Assembly: GCA_052244495.1 (NCBI GenBank)
Contig: JBQPXH010000008.1
Source: Cereibacter_A sp052244495
GTDB lineage: Bacteria; Pseudomonadota; Alphaproteobacteria; Rhodobacterales; Rhodobacteraceae
DNA: 64,000 nt
Strand: one strand, 5' to 3'
Part shown: positions 10,741 to 18,993 of the stretch, one piece after another
Numbering within the stretch: the stretch's first letter is position 1
Layout: each line of letters opens with the position of its first letter
Notes under the pieces: generated by a model
Databases searched by the model: none
What the model was told of the DNA's origin: nothing
Seen by the model: only the letters and a program-made list of their open reading frames with translations
Translations under genes and position numbers: made by a program

Positions 10741-12080
10741 CGAGGAAGCTCTTCGGCACCGACGGGGTGCGCGGCAAGGCGAACACCCATCCGATGACCG
10801 CCGAGATGGCGCTGAGGCTCGGTGCGGCGGCGGGACGCTACTTCCGCCCGGTGGGCGCGGGCTCGCCCCGGGTGGTGATCGGCAAGGACACGCGGCTGTC
10901 GGGCTACATGCTCGAGAACGCGCTGACGGCGGGCCTCACATCGACCGGCATGAACGTGCTGCTGCTGGGCCCGGTGCCGACGCCGGCCGTCGGCTTCCTC
11001 ACCCGCTCGATGCGGGCGGATCTCGGCGTGATGATCTCGGCCAGCCACAACCCGCACGAGGACAACGGCATCAAGTTCTTCGGTCCGGACGGCTTCAAGC
11101 TCTCGGACGAGGCCGAGGCCGAGATCGAGACGATCCTCGCGGGCGAGATCCAGCCGGCGCAGCCCGGCAACATCGGCCGCGCCAAGCGGATCGAGGATGG
11201 CCGCGGGCGCTATCAGGAATATTGCAAGACGACGTTCCCATCGGGGCTCAGGCTCGACGGGCTGAAGGTGGTGATCGACTGCGCCAACGGCGCCGCCTAT
11301 CGCGCAGCGCCCGAGGTGCTCTGGGAACTCGGGGCCGAGGTCGTCGCGGTGGGCGTTCAGCCGAACGGCACCAACATCAACCTGCGCTGCGGCTCGACCC
11401 ATACCCAGACCGCGGCCGAGGCGGTGGTGAGCCACGGCGCGGATGTCGGCATCTGCCTCGACGGCGACGCAGACCGCGTCATCATCCTCGACGAGACGGG
11501 GCGCGAGGCGGACGGCGACCAGATCATGGCGCTCTTCGCCGCCCGCTGGGCCGAGGAGGGTCGGCTGCGCGACGGAACCCTCGTCGCCACCGTGATGTCG
11601 AACCTCGGGCTCGAACGGTTCCTGTCGGGGCGCGGCCTGCGGCTCGAGCGGACGCCGGTGGGCGACCGCTACGTCGTCGAGGCGATGCGCAAGGGAGGAT
11701 GGAACCTCGGGGGCGAGCAATCGGGCCATATCGTGATGACCGACTTCGCCACCACCGGCGACGGGCTGCTGGCCGGCCTGCAGTTTCTCGCGGCGATGGC
11801 GCAGACCGGGCAGCGTGCCTCGGACCTCGCCCGCAGTTTCGAGACCGTACCGCAGCTTCTGAAGAACGTCCGCTACGAGGCCGGGCAGGAGCCGCTGAAG
11901 GCACCGCGGGTGCAGGCGGTGATCCGTGACGCCGAGGTGCGGCTGAACGGGGCGGGGAGGCTTCTGATCCGCAAGTCGGGGACCGAGCCGCTGATCCGGG
12001 TCATGGCCGAATGCGAGGACGAAGCCCTGCTGCGCGACGTGGTGGACGGCATCGTCGCTGCAGTCAACGACGCAGCGTAA
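10737..12080 (+). CDS. glmM: phosphoglucosamine mutase
   Basis: GlmM interconverts glucosamine-6-phosphate and glucosamine-1-phosphate, the step before UDP-GlcNAc, feeding peptidoglycan and LPS synthesis. The 447-residue protein has the four-domain phosphohexomutase layout: KLFGTDGVRGKAN at the N-terminus, the phosphoserine loop MISASHNPHEDNG (Ser103), the metal-binding loop CLDGDADRV, the sugar-binding GGEQSGHIV and the C-terminal phosphate loop RKSGTEPLIRVM. The ATG overlaps the folP stop. Confidence 0.97.
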   Translation: MTRKLFGTDGVRGKANTHPMTAEMALRLGAAAGRYFRPVGAGSPRVVIGKDTRLSGYMLENALTAGLTSTGMNVLLLGPVPTPAVGFLTRSMRADLGVMISASHNPHEDNGIKFFGPDGFKLSDEAEAEIETILAGEIQPAQPGNIGRAKRIEDGRGRYQEYCKTTFPSGLRLDGLKVVIDCANGAAYRAAPEVLWELGAEVVAVGVQPNGTNINLRCGSTHTQTAAEAVVSHGADVGICLDGDADRVIILDETGREADGDQIMALFAARWAEEGRLRDGTLVATVMSNLGLERFLSGRGLRLERTPVGDRYVVEAMRKGGWNLGGEQSGHIVMTDFATTGDGLLAGLQFLAAMAQTGQRASDLARSFETVPQLLKNVRYEAGQEPLKAPRVQAVIRDAEVRLNGAGRLLIRKSGTEPLIRVMAECEDEALLRDVVDGIVAAVNDAA

Positions 12081-12170
12081 GGCGGGAACAACGCGCATCC
12101 CGGCGCATTGTCGAGGAACCGCGGAGGGTGGCGAACCCGCTCTCCAGCCTCACACTGCAAGGAGACGCCG

Positions 12171-12389
12171 ATGGACTTCGCCTGGATCGTCCCGTTCCTT
12201 TTCTTGTTCACGCTGCTCTGCGGCATCATCTTCGCCCTCGTCAGCAAGGACCGTGTCGAGGCGCGCCGCCACGACCCCAACGCACCGAAGTCGACACTGG
12301 CCAAGGACGGACCGCAGGGGGGCGTCGCTTTCCTGCGCAAGGACGGCCCGACCGACGCCAAGCCGGGAGCCGAGCCGGTTCTGGAGTGA
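12171..12389 (+). CDS. short single-pass membrane protein, function unknown
   Basis: A 72-residue protein: an N-terminal transmembrane helix (FAWIVPFLFLFTLLCGIIFA) followed by a charged, Asp/Lys/Pro-rich tail (SKDRVEARRHDPNAP). A strong ribosome-binding site, AAGGAG at 12159-12164, supports the ATG at 12171. It lies about 90 bp after glmM and just before a convergent terminator, so it may be cotranscribed with glmM. I do not recognise the family. Confidence 0.72.
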   Translation: MDFAWIVPFLFLFTLLCGIIFALVSKDRVEARRHDPNAPKSTLAKDGPQGGVAFLRKDGPTDAKPGAEPVLE

Positions 12390-12413
12390 TCGCCTGAAAC
12401 GGGCTCAACGAAA

Positions 12414-12437
12414 AAAGGCGCCCCTCGGGGCGCCTTT
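12414..12437. terminator. bidirectional rho-independent terminator
   Basis: A perfect inverted repeat, AAAGGCGCCCC / GGGGCGCCTTT around a TC centre, preceded by an A run and followed by TTTCCT. It lies between the small membrane gene on the plus strand and ilvC on the minus strand and can serve both. Confidence 0.9.
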
Positions 12438-12460
12438 CCTGTCTTCGGGTCCGGTCAGGA

Positions 12461-13483
12461 TCAGTTGCGGGCGCGGTCGACCATCTTGCCCTTCGAGATC
12501 CAGGGCATCATGCCGCGCAGTTTCTCGCCGACCTTCTCGATCTGGTGCTCGTCGTTGATGCGGCGGGTCGCCTTGAAGAACGGCTGGCCGACGGCGTTCT
12601 CCTGCATGAAGTCGCGCACGAACTTGCCGGTCTGGATGTCGCGGAGGACCGCCTTCATCCGGGCCTTCGTCTCGTCATAGGGCAGGATGCGCGGACCCGA
12701 GACGTACTCGCCGTATTCGGCGGTGTTCGAGATCGAGTAGTTCATGTTCGCGATGCCGCCTTCGTAGATCAGGTCCACGATCAGCTTCACCTCGTGGAGG
12801 CACTCGAAATAGGCCATCTCGGGCTCGTAGCCGGCTTCCACCAGCGTCTCGAAGCCCATGCGGATCAGTTCCACGAGGCCGCCGCAGAGAACCGCCTGCT
12901 CGCCGAACAGGTCGGTTTCGCATTCCTGACGGAAATTGGTCTCGATGATGCCCGAGCGGCCGCCGCCGATGGCCGAGCAGTAGGAAAGGCCGATCTCCAT
13001 CGCCTTGCCGGTCGCGTCGTTGTGGACAGCCACGAGGCAGGGCACGCCGCCGCCCTTCACGTATTCGCCGCGGACGGTGTGGCCCGGGCCCTTCGGCGCC
13101 ATCATGATGACGTCGACGCCCGGCTTCGGCTCGATCAGGCCGAAGTGCACGTTCAGGCCGTGGGCGAAGGCAATCGCCGCGCCTTCCTTCAGGTTGTCGT
13201 GGACGTATTTCTTGTAGGTCTCGGCCTGCAGCTCGTCGGGCATGGTGAACATGATCAGGTCGCACCAGGCGGCGGCCTCGGCGATGCCCATGACCTTCAG
13301 GCCCTCGGCCTCGGCCTTCTTGGCCGAGGGCGAGCCCTCGCGGAGCGCCACGACCACGTTCTTCGCACCCGAGTCGCGCAGGTTCAGCGCATGGGCGTGG
13401 CCCTGGCTGCCATAGCCGAGGATGGCGACCTTCTTGTCCTTGATCAGGTTGATGTCGCAGTCGCGATCGTAATAGACGCGCAT
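12461..13483 (-). CDS. ilvC: ketol-acid reductoisomerase, class I
   Basis: IlvC carries out the second common step of valine, isoleucine and leucine synthesis, an NADPH-dependent isomeroreduction of acetolactate. The 340-residue length is that of the short class I enzyme. It starts MRVYYDRDCDINLIKDKKVA, then the Rossmann motif ILGYGSQGHAHALNLRDSG, MMAPKGPGHTVR, SAIGGGRSGI, EQAVLCGGLVELI and the KARI helical domain with YFECLHEVKLIVDLIYEGGI. The chosen ATG follows GGAAGGAGCG. Two Lrp-type regulators are encoded divergently about 130 bp away and are obvious candidate regulators. Confidence 0.97.
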   Translation of the reverse strand: MRVYYDRDCDINLIKDKKVAILGYGSQGHAHALNLRDSGAKNVVVALREGSPSAKKAEAEGLKVMGIAEAAAWCDLIMFTMPDELQAETYKKYVHDNLKEGAAIAFAHGLNVHFGLIEPKPGVDVIMMAPKGPGHTVRGEYVKGGGVPCLVAVHNDATGKAMEIGLSYCSAIGGGRSGIIETNFRQECETDLFGEQAVLCGGLVELIRMGFETLVEAGYEPEMAYFECLHEVKLIVDLIYEGGIANMNYSISNTAEYGEYVSGPRILPYDETKARMKAVLRDIQTGKFVRDFMQENAVGQPFFKATRRINDEHQIEKVGEKLRGMMPWISKGKMVDRARN

Positions 13484-13613
13484 GGGGCGCTCCTTCCGTG
13501 ATGAACTGTTGCGCACCATAGGGACGTGGGGGGCGAGAGCGGCTGCAAAGTTTGACGATCCTGGCTCGATCTGGCAAAGGTCATGCGCAGAAGCCGCCTA
13601 TCGTGAAAAGATC

Positions 13614-14069
13614 ATGCTCGACGACACCGACCGCCGCCTGTTGCGCCACCTGCTGGCCGAGCCGTCGCTGGCCACGGCGGATCTTGCCGAGCGCGCGGGC
13701 CTGACCACCGCCACCTGCTGGCGGCGGCTGGAGCGGTTGTCGGAGCGGGGCGTGATCGGGGCGCGGCAGGTGGTGATCGACTGGCGGAAGCTGGGCTACT
13801 CGGTGGAGGTCTCGTTGCGCTTCACGCTGGACAAGACCGATCCGCGCGCCTTTGACGAATTCCTTGCCGCGGCGCGGCTGGTGCCCGAGGTGATCGGGAT
13901 CGAGACCTTCCTCGGCCGGGTCGATGTGCGGCTGAACGTGATCGCCCGCGACATGAAGCACTACCAGGAACTCTACCGTGCCCGCATCCTCACGCTGCCC
14001 CATATCGCGGACATCGAGGCCCTGATGCTGGTCGCCACCATCCGCGAGGCGGAGGCGCTGCCGCTGTGA
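13614..14069 (+). CDS. Lrp/AsnC family regulator, first of a tandem pair
   Basis: A 151-residue regulator: an AsnC-type winged HTH (LDDTDRRLLRHLLAEPSLAT, LAERAGLTTATCWRRLERL) followed by a RAM ligand-binding domain (VPEVIGIETFLGRVDVRLNV, ILTLPHIADIEALMLV). Members bind amino acids and control amino acid metabolism. The ATG at 13614 gives the usual family length. Its stop overlaps the GTG start of the next gene, a paralogue. The divergent position to ilvC suggests branched-chain amino acid control, which is inference. Confidence 0.92.
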   Translation: MLDDTDRRLLRHLLAEPSLATADLAERAGLTTATCWRRLERLSERGVIGARQVVIDWRKLGYSVEVSLRFTLDKTDPRAFDEFLAAARLVPEVIGIETFLGRVDVRLNVIARDMKHYQELYRARILTLPHIADIEALMLVATIREAEALPL

Positions 14070-14524
14070 TCGACCTCGACGACACCGACCGCGCCCTTCT
14101 GCGCGCCCTGGCCGAGGACGCCACGCAAAGCGCGGGCGCGCTCGGGCGCCGTTTCGGCCTGTCGCAGCCGGCGGCCTGGCGGCGGATCCGGCGGCTCGAG
14201 GAGGCGGGCGTGATTGCCGGGCGCCGGCTCGAGGTGGACCGCGAGGCCCTGGGATTCGGCGTGACCGTCTTCCTTGGCGTCAAGCTCGCGACCAAGGGGC
14301 GCGTCAGCCTCGAGGATTTCGAGCGTGCGGTGACGGCGATCCCGGAGGTGCAGGTGGTGCAGCATGTGCTGGGCCTCTTCGACTACCGGTTGCGGGTGGT
14401 GGCCCGCGACATCGCGGATTTCGAGCGGGTGCTCAGGCGGCGGATCATGACGCTGCCGGGGGTGGGCCAGGTCGAGGCGAACGTGCTGCTGACCGAGGAG
14501 CGTCGCATCGGGCCGCTCGGCTAG
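14066..14524 (+). CDS. Lrp/AsnC family regulator, second of a tandem pair
   Basis: A 152-residue paralogue of the preceding regulator, starting at GTG 14066 within a GTGA overlap. The HTH reads DDTDRALLRALAEDATQSAG and LGRRFGLSQPAAWRRIRRLE; the RAM domain has IPEVQVVQHVLGLFDYRLRV and IMTLPGVGQVEANVLL. Translational coupling and clear similarity to its neighbour suggest the two proteins could form mixed oligomers. Target genes are not identifiable here; ilvC and the class V aminotransferase are the nearest candidates. Confidence 0.92.
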   Translation: MIDLDDTDRALLRALAEDATQSAGALGRRFGLSQPAAWRRIRRLEEAGVIAGRRLEVDREALGFGVTVFLGVKLATKGRVSLEDFERAVTAIPEVQVVQHVLGLFDYRLRVVARDIADFERVLRRRIMTLPGVGQVEANVLLTEERRIGPLG

Positions 14525-14836
14525 CGAAGAGGCCGGGGGCTGTCTGCCCCCGGACCCCCGAGGACATCTGGGCAGAGTGAAGAACGGGGGAGTATTGCCG
14601 GGTGACGGCGCCGGAGGACTGGCGCCGCGCCCGCGTGAAGCCCTGCCGGGTCGCAGCCAAGCTTGGCGGGCCGGGGACGTTCTGCGGAGGCTGTTGCGAT
14701 CGCCCGCCCGCCGTGGCCTGCAGCCTGCCGGAATGGGGAGGAGGCCGATCGGGTGACCAGCGACTGCGACGTTTTTCGGGTGGCGCGGGGCTGGCGGCGA
14801 GCGCTATCTGTCGGGTAACAAGGAAGGAGCCTGCCC
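14525..14836. other. 312-base gap between the Lrp pair and the aminotransferase gene
   Basis: The left part holds the hairpin repeat described separately. The rest is high-GC sequence with no credible coding frame. GGTAACAAGGAAGGAGCCTG just before 14837 supplies the ribosome-binding site of the aminotransferase gene. No other element was recognised. Confidence 0.5.
14531..14581 (-). repeat. dispersed intergenic hairpin repeat, copy 2
   Basis: A reverse-orientation copy of the element at 5091 and 33364. The hairpin is CCGGGGGC (14533-14540), loop TGTCT, GCCCCCGG (14546-14553); it is followed by ACCCCCGAGGACATCTGGGC and AGAGTGA, the complement of the TCATTCTCGCCCAAATATCC flank with several mismatches. 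It sits just past the second Lrp gene. Confidence 0.65.
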
Positions 14837-15964
14837 ATGCCCGCGCTGCGCCCGGATGTCGATCCCGATGGCCTGATGGAATTTTCCGTGGTCTTCACGG
14901 ACCGCTCCCTGAACCACATGTCCGCGAAATTCCAGCAGGTGATGCGCGACATCTCGGGCATGCTGCGCGAGGTCTATGCCGCGGAGGCGGTGGCGGTGGT
15001 GCCCGGCGGTGGCACCTTCGCCATGGAGGCGGTGGCGCGGCAATTCGCGACCGGCGCGCAGGCGCTGGTGGTGCGGAACGGCTGGTTCTCCTACCGCTGG
15101 ACGCAGATCCTCGAGGCGGGCGGCTTCGCGGCCGGGCAGACGGTGGTGATGGCGCGGGCCTCGGGCAACGGGGCGCGCGCGCCCTTCGCGCCGCCGCCGA
15201 TCGAGGAGGTGGAGGCGAAGATCGCCGAGGTGAAGCCCGACGTCGTCTTCGCACCCCATGTCGAGACCTCGGCCGGGATCATCCTGCCCGACGACTACAT
15301 CACGCGGATGGCGGAAGCGGCGCATAAGGCGGGGGCGCTGATGGTGCTCGACTGCATCGCCTCGGGCTGCATCTGGGTTGACATGGCCGCGACCGGCGTC
15401 GACGTGCTGATTTCGGCGCCGCAGAAGGGCTGGTCGGCCTCGCCGGCCGCGGGGCTTGTGATGCTCTCGGCGCGGGCGGCGGAGCGGCTGGAGGCGACAA
15501 CCTCGAACAGCTTCGCGATGGATCTGAAGAAGTGGCGCGCGATCATGGCGGCCTATGAAGGCGGCGGGCATGCCTATCACACTACGATGCCGACCGATGC
15601 GCTGCTGGGCTTCCGCGACGCCATGGCCGAGACCAAGGCGCTGGGATTTGACACGGTAAAGGCGGCGCAGTGGCGCCTCGGGCGCGAGGTGCGCGCCCTG
15701 CTGGCGGAGAAGGGTGTGGTCTCGGTCGCGGCCGAGGGCTTCGCCGCGCCGGGCGTGGTCGTCAGCTACACCGAGGATCCCGAGGTGCAGAGCGGGCGGA
15801 AGTTCCTGGCCGAGGGCATGCAGATCGCGGCGGGCGTGCCGCTTCAGGTCGGCGAGGGGGCGGAGTTCCGCACCTTCCGGCTCGGCCTCTTCGGGCTCGA
15901 CAAGCTGGCGGACGTGGATGGGACGGTGGCGCGGCTGAAGGCCGTGGTCGACCGGGTGATCTGA
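14837..15964 (+). CDS. class V PLP-dependent aminotransferase
   Basis: A 375-residue fold-type I enzyme of the class V family, which includes alanine-glyoxylate and serine-glyoxylate aminotransferases. Seen: VPGGGTFAMEAVARQFA near the N-terminus (cofactor phosphate region), FAPHVETSAGIILPDDYI, VLDCIASGCIWVDM with the PLP-stacking Asp, and the Schiff-base Lys in ISAPQKGWSASPAAG (Lys197). A strong AAGGAAGGAG precedes the ATG. The substrate cannot be set from sequence alone; an alanine/serine/glyoxylate-type reaction is the best guess. Confidence 0.88.
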   Translation: MPALRPDVDPDGLMEFSVVFTDRSLNHMSAKFQQVMRDISGMLREVYAAEAVAVVPGGGTFAMEAVARQFATGAQALVVRNGWFSYRWTQILEAGGFAAGQTVVMARASGNGARAPFAPPPIEEVEAKIAEVKPDVVFAPHVETSAGIILPDDYITRMAEAAHKAGALMVLDCIASGCIWVDMAATGVDVLISAPQKGWSASPAAGLVMLSARAAERLEATTSNSFAMDLKKWRAIMAAYEGGGHAYHTTMPTDALLGFRDAMAETKALGFDTVKAAQWRLGREVRALLAEKGVVSVAAEGFAAPGVVVSYTEDPEVQSGRKFLAEGMQIAAGVPLQVGEGAEFRTFRLGLFGLDKLADVDGTVARLKAVVDRVI

Positions 15965-15967
15965 GGC

Positions 15968-17167
15968 TCAGGCGACGCCGAGGCCCGCGCGCATCAGCGT
16001 GCGGCGCACCGGCGCCGAGCCGTAGAGCGCGTCGAGCAGCTTCGCCCGCAGGTCACGCCAGGCCGGATCGCCGGCCATCGAGGCACGGTTCAGCAGGTCG
16101 ATGCCGAGGATGCGTGCCTGCACCTCCCAGTGCCGGCGGCGGTGGTAGGCGTCGAGCATCGTGGGTCCGCCAAGGCCGTCGCGGTTGTCGGCGGCAAGCT
16201 CCAGCAGGGCGCGGAGGTCGGCGAGGCTCATGTTCAGGCCCTGCGCCCCGATGGGCGGCATGACATGGGCGGCCTCGGCCATCAGGGCCGTGCGCTCGCC
16301 CGACATGCGTTCGGCCACCTGGCTGATGATTGGCCAGACGTTGACCTGCGAGGCGAGCGTGAGCGGACCGAGCAGCCCGCAGGAACGCGTCGTCATCTCG
16401 TCCTCGAACGCCTCGCGCGGCAGCCCCTTCAGCCGCAGCGCCTCCTCGCCGCGCTCCATCCAGACGATGGCCGAGGCGGGCCGCCCTCCGGTGTCGGGCA
16501 GGGGGACGAGCGTGAAGGGCCCGCCGGAGCGGTGGATTTCGGTCGAGACATTCCCGTGCGGAATGGGATGGGTCACGGTGAAGGCCAGAGCCTTCTGCCC
16601 GTAACGCGTCGTGCGGACGCCGATGCCCAGCGCCTCGCGCACCGGCGAGTTGCGCCCGTCCGCCCCGACCAGCAGCCTCGCCGAGACGCGGGTGCCGTCG
16701 GAGAGCGTGACCAGCGCCTCGCTCTCGCGGGTGAGGACGGCCTTCGTGGCAACGCCCGGGCGGAAGTCGACGCGCTTCAGGGTCTTCAGATGCGCCACCA
16801 TCTCGCGCCGCAGGAGCCAGTTCGGGAGGTTCCAGCCGAAGGGCTGCTCCGAGATGTCGGCCGCGTCGAAATCCTTCACCACGCGAGGCTCTGGCACCGG
16901 GCCACCCGCATCGACGATGCGCATGACCTGCAAGGGCGCGGCATGAGGCGCGAGGCGGGGCCAGAGGCCCGCGGCTTGCAGGAGAGGGATCGAGGGCTGC
17001 AAGAGCGCGGTCGAGCGCAGGTCGGCCCCCTCGGCCTCGGCCGAGGTCACGGGGGGCTGGGGATCGACACAGATCACGGACCAGCCGGCCGATGCGAAGG
17101 CGGCGGCGGCCGTGAGGCCGGCGACTCCTCCGCCGGAGACGAGAATGTCGGTTGCGATCCGGGCCAT
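15968..17167 (-). CDS. UbiH/UbiF/VisC-family FAD-dependent hydroxylase
   Basis: A 399-residue flavoprotein monooxygenase. It has the N-terminal dinucleotide motif (LVSGGGVAGLTAAAAFASAG), the RSTALLQPSIPLLQAAGLW segment typical of the ubiquinone-hydroxylase branch, the second FAD motif LLVGADGRNSPVREALGI, and HVMPPIGAQGLNMSLADLRA near residue 296. The family hydroxylates the aromatic ring during ubiquinone synthesis, so UbiH, UbiF or UbiI-type activity is likely; which position it hydroxylates cannot be told. The start follows AAACGGAGGGAACC. It converges with the upstream aminotransferase gene. Confidence 0.9.
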   Translation of the reverse strand: MARIATDILVSGGGVAGLTAAAAFASAGWSVICVDPQPPVTSAEAEGADLRSTALLQPSIPLLQAAGLWPRLAPHAAPLQVMRIVDAGGPVPEPRVVKDFDAADISEQPFGWNLPNWLLRREMVAHLKTLKRVDFRPGVATKAVLTRESEALVTLSDGTRVSARLLVGADGRNSPVREALGIGVRTTRYGQKALAFTVTHPIPHGNVSTEIHRSGGPFTLVPLPDTGGRPASAIVWMERGEEALRLKGLPREAFEDEMTTRSCGLLGPLTLASQVNVWPIISQVAERMSGERTALMAEAAHVMPPIGAQGLNMSLADLRALLELAADNRDGLGGPTMLDAYHRRRHWEVQARILGIDLLNRASMAGDPAWRDLRAKLLDALYGSAPVRRTLMRAGLGVA

Positions 17168-17218
17168 GGTTCCCTCCGTTTCCGGGGAAGCTAGAGGCCC
17201 GGGCGCGGGTCGTCCAGA

Positions 17219-17449
17219 TCAGCCCAGCGTGATCATCACGATAATGCCCAACATCACCGGCACAAAGAAGAGCGCCGTGAGCCCGAGCATGACCGGGCCG
17301 AAGGCCCAGGTGCCGACAGCCACGATCGATATGAGCGCCGCGGCAAAGGCGAAGAGGACGAGGTCGCCGCGACCCGTCTTGCGCGTGTAGCGTTCCGTCG
17401 GCGGAATGACGTGGTTCGGCAGGTCGGTGATGTCGGCGTAAGCGTTCAT
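17219..17449 (-). CDS. small two-helix membrane protein, unknown
   Basis: A 76-residue protein with a polar N-terminus (MNAYADITDLPNHVIPPTER) and two closely spaced hydrophobic helices (LVLFAFAAALISIVAVGTWA, then a Gly/Met/Val-rich second helix). GGAGATCCTGC precedes the ATG. It lies between the flavin hydroxylase and the HAD gene on the same strand. I do not recognise the family and propose no function. Confidence 0.75.
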   Translation of the reverse strand: MNAYADITDLPNHVIPPTERYTRKTGRGDLVLFAFAAALISIVAVGTWAFGPVMLGLTALFFVPVMLGIIVMITLG

Positions 17450-17528
17450 GCAGGATCTCCGTTAACTACGCCGGACAGATAGTCGCATTTCGGTCATGTG
17501 GCTAGGGCATTTTGCCACGTTGGCCGCT

Positions 17529-18176
17529 TCACGGCTGCAGAAGCGCCAGAAAATCCGAGAGATCGAGCGTGTGGTGGTGGATGTGCGGCGCAGGCAGCGC
17601 CTCTGGGGCGACGTGCACCGTGCGCATTCCCATCGCATGGGGCTCGACGAGATTGCGCGAATCATCCTCGAACATCGCCGCGGCCTCTGGCGCGAGCCGG
17701 TCCGCGGCGAAGACGGTCTCGAAGGCCGCGCGCTCGGGCTTCGGGCGGAAGCCTGCGTGTTCGACCCCGTAGACCGCGTCGAAGAGGTTTGCGAGCCCGC
17801 GTGCCTCGAGCACGCGCTCGGCGTAGGGGGCGCAGCCGTTGGTGTAGACGATCTTGCGCCCGGGGAGGGCGCGGATGCGGGCGGCCAGGATCATGTCGCG
17901 TTCGAGATGGTCGAGCGAGATGTCGTGGACATGGCTGAGGTAGGGCGCGGGATCCACCCCGTGCTCGGCCATGAGTCCGGCGAGAGTCGTGCCATAGGTC
18001 GACCAGTAGTGGCGCCGCAGCCGGTCGGCCTCGGCGCGCACCACCCTCAGCTCCGTCATCACCCAGTCCGTCATGCGCCGCTCGATCTGGTCGAAGAGCC
18101 GCGCAGAGGGAGGATAGAGCGTGTTGTCGAGGTCGAAGACCCAACCCCGGACATGCGAGAAGCGATCGGCCACCAT
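17529..18176 (-). CDS. HAD-superfamily hydrolase, pyrimidine 5'-nucleotidase type
   Basis: A 215-residue HAD protein with motif I WVFDLDNTLYPP (nucleophile Asp15, acid Asp17), motif II IVYTNG, the motif III Lys in FRPKPERAAF and motif IV FEDDSRNL. FDLDNTLYPP plus the early helical cap is typical of the SDT1/pyrimidine 5'-nucleotidase subfamily, which dephosphorylates UMP, CMP and related nucleotides. It is complete. A GntR regulator is encoded divergently about 118 bp away; a regulatory link is only a possibility. Confidence 0.9.
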   Translation of the reverse strand: MVADRFSHVRGWVFDLDNTLYPPSARLFDQIERRMTDWVMTELRVVRAEADRLRRHYWSTYGTTLAGLMAEHGVDPAPYLSHVHDISLDHLERDMILAARIRALPGRKIVYTNGCAPYAERVLEARGLANLFDAVYGVEHAGFRPKPERAAFETVFAADRLAPEAAAMFEDDSRNLVEPHAMGMRTVHVAPEALPAPHIHHHTLDLSDFLALLQP

Positions 18177-18293
18177 GGGCGGACGCTACGCCCCGTTCCG
18201 CGACGGCGCAACGGTTTGCCGTTGATCTGCGCCGCCGCTCGCGGCTAACGTCGCGCCGGTCCGTCGGGTTGCTGTGAAAGGGGTCGCGTCGTC

Positions 18294-18929
18294 GTGCAGA
18301 AAGATGCCTATACGTTGATCCTCGAGGCCATCGAGGGAGGCGTCTACAAGCCCGGCGATCGTCTGGTCGAATCCGAACTCGCCGAGCGGCTGGGCGTGTC
18401 GCGCACCCCGGTTCGCGAGGCGCTGCAGCGGCTCGAGACGCAGTCGATGCTGACGCGGGACGGACGCAGCCTGATCGTCGCCTCGCTCGACCACAACCAG
18501 CTGGCGGAACTTTACGTGGTGCGGACCGAGCTTGAGGGACTGGCCGCGCGGCTTGCGGCGCGCCATGCGACCGAGGAGGAGATCCGGGTGCTGCGCGGCA
18601 TGGTCGAGGACGACCGGGCGCTGCTCGGCGGCGATCCGCGGGCGCTTTCGCGGGCCAACAAGCGGTTCCACAAGCAGATCCATCTCGCCTCGCACAACCG
18701 CTTCCTCGTGCAGCAGCTTGACCTCGTGCACAGGTCGATGGCCCTGATGGCGACGACCTCCTTCGCGGCGGAGGGGCGCGACGAGGTGGCGATCGCCGAG
18801 CACGAGCAGATCGTCCACGCCATTGAGGAGCGGGACGGAGAGGCCGCCTATTCCGCGCTGCGCAACCACATCTCGAAAGCCTTCGAAACGCGGCTCCGCG
18901 TCGATGCGGGCGAATTGCGGATGCGGTAA
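18294..18929 (+). CDS. GntR-family regulator, FadR/FCD subgroup
   Basis: A 211-residue regulator starting at GTG 18294. The N-terminal winged HTH reads LILEAIEGGVYKPGDRLVES, LAERLGVSRTPVREALQRLE. The C-terminal all-helical FCD effector domain contains LAELYVVRTELEGLAARLAA, NKRFHKQIHLASHN and HEQIVHAIEERDGEAAYSAL, with the Asp/Arg/His residues that bind a metal and a carboxylate effector. Such proteins repress catabolic operons in response to organic acids. No target operon is adjacent apart from the divergent HAD gene. Confidence 0.92.
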   Translation: MQKDAYTLILEAIEGGVYKPGDRLVESELAERLGVSRTPVREALQRLETQSMLTRDGRSLIVASLDHNQLAELYVVRTELEGLAARLAARHATEEEIRVLRGMVEDDRALLGGDPRALSRANKRFHKQIHLASHNRFLVQQLDLVHRSMALMATTSFAAEGRDEVAIAEHEQIVHAIEERDGEAAYSALRNHISKAFETRLRVDAGELRMR

Positions 18930-18993
18930 GGCCGCGCCGGAGGATGCGGGGGGTGCGGCTGGCCGGGCGCCGGGACGGCAAGCGCCCGGAGCT

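Noticed and set aside
12545..13501. Long plus-strand frame across ilvC
   Set aside because: It is an antisense shadow of an unmistakable ilvC.
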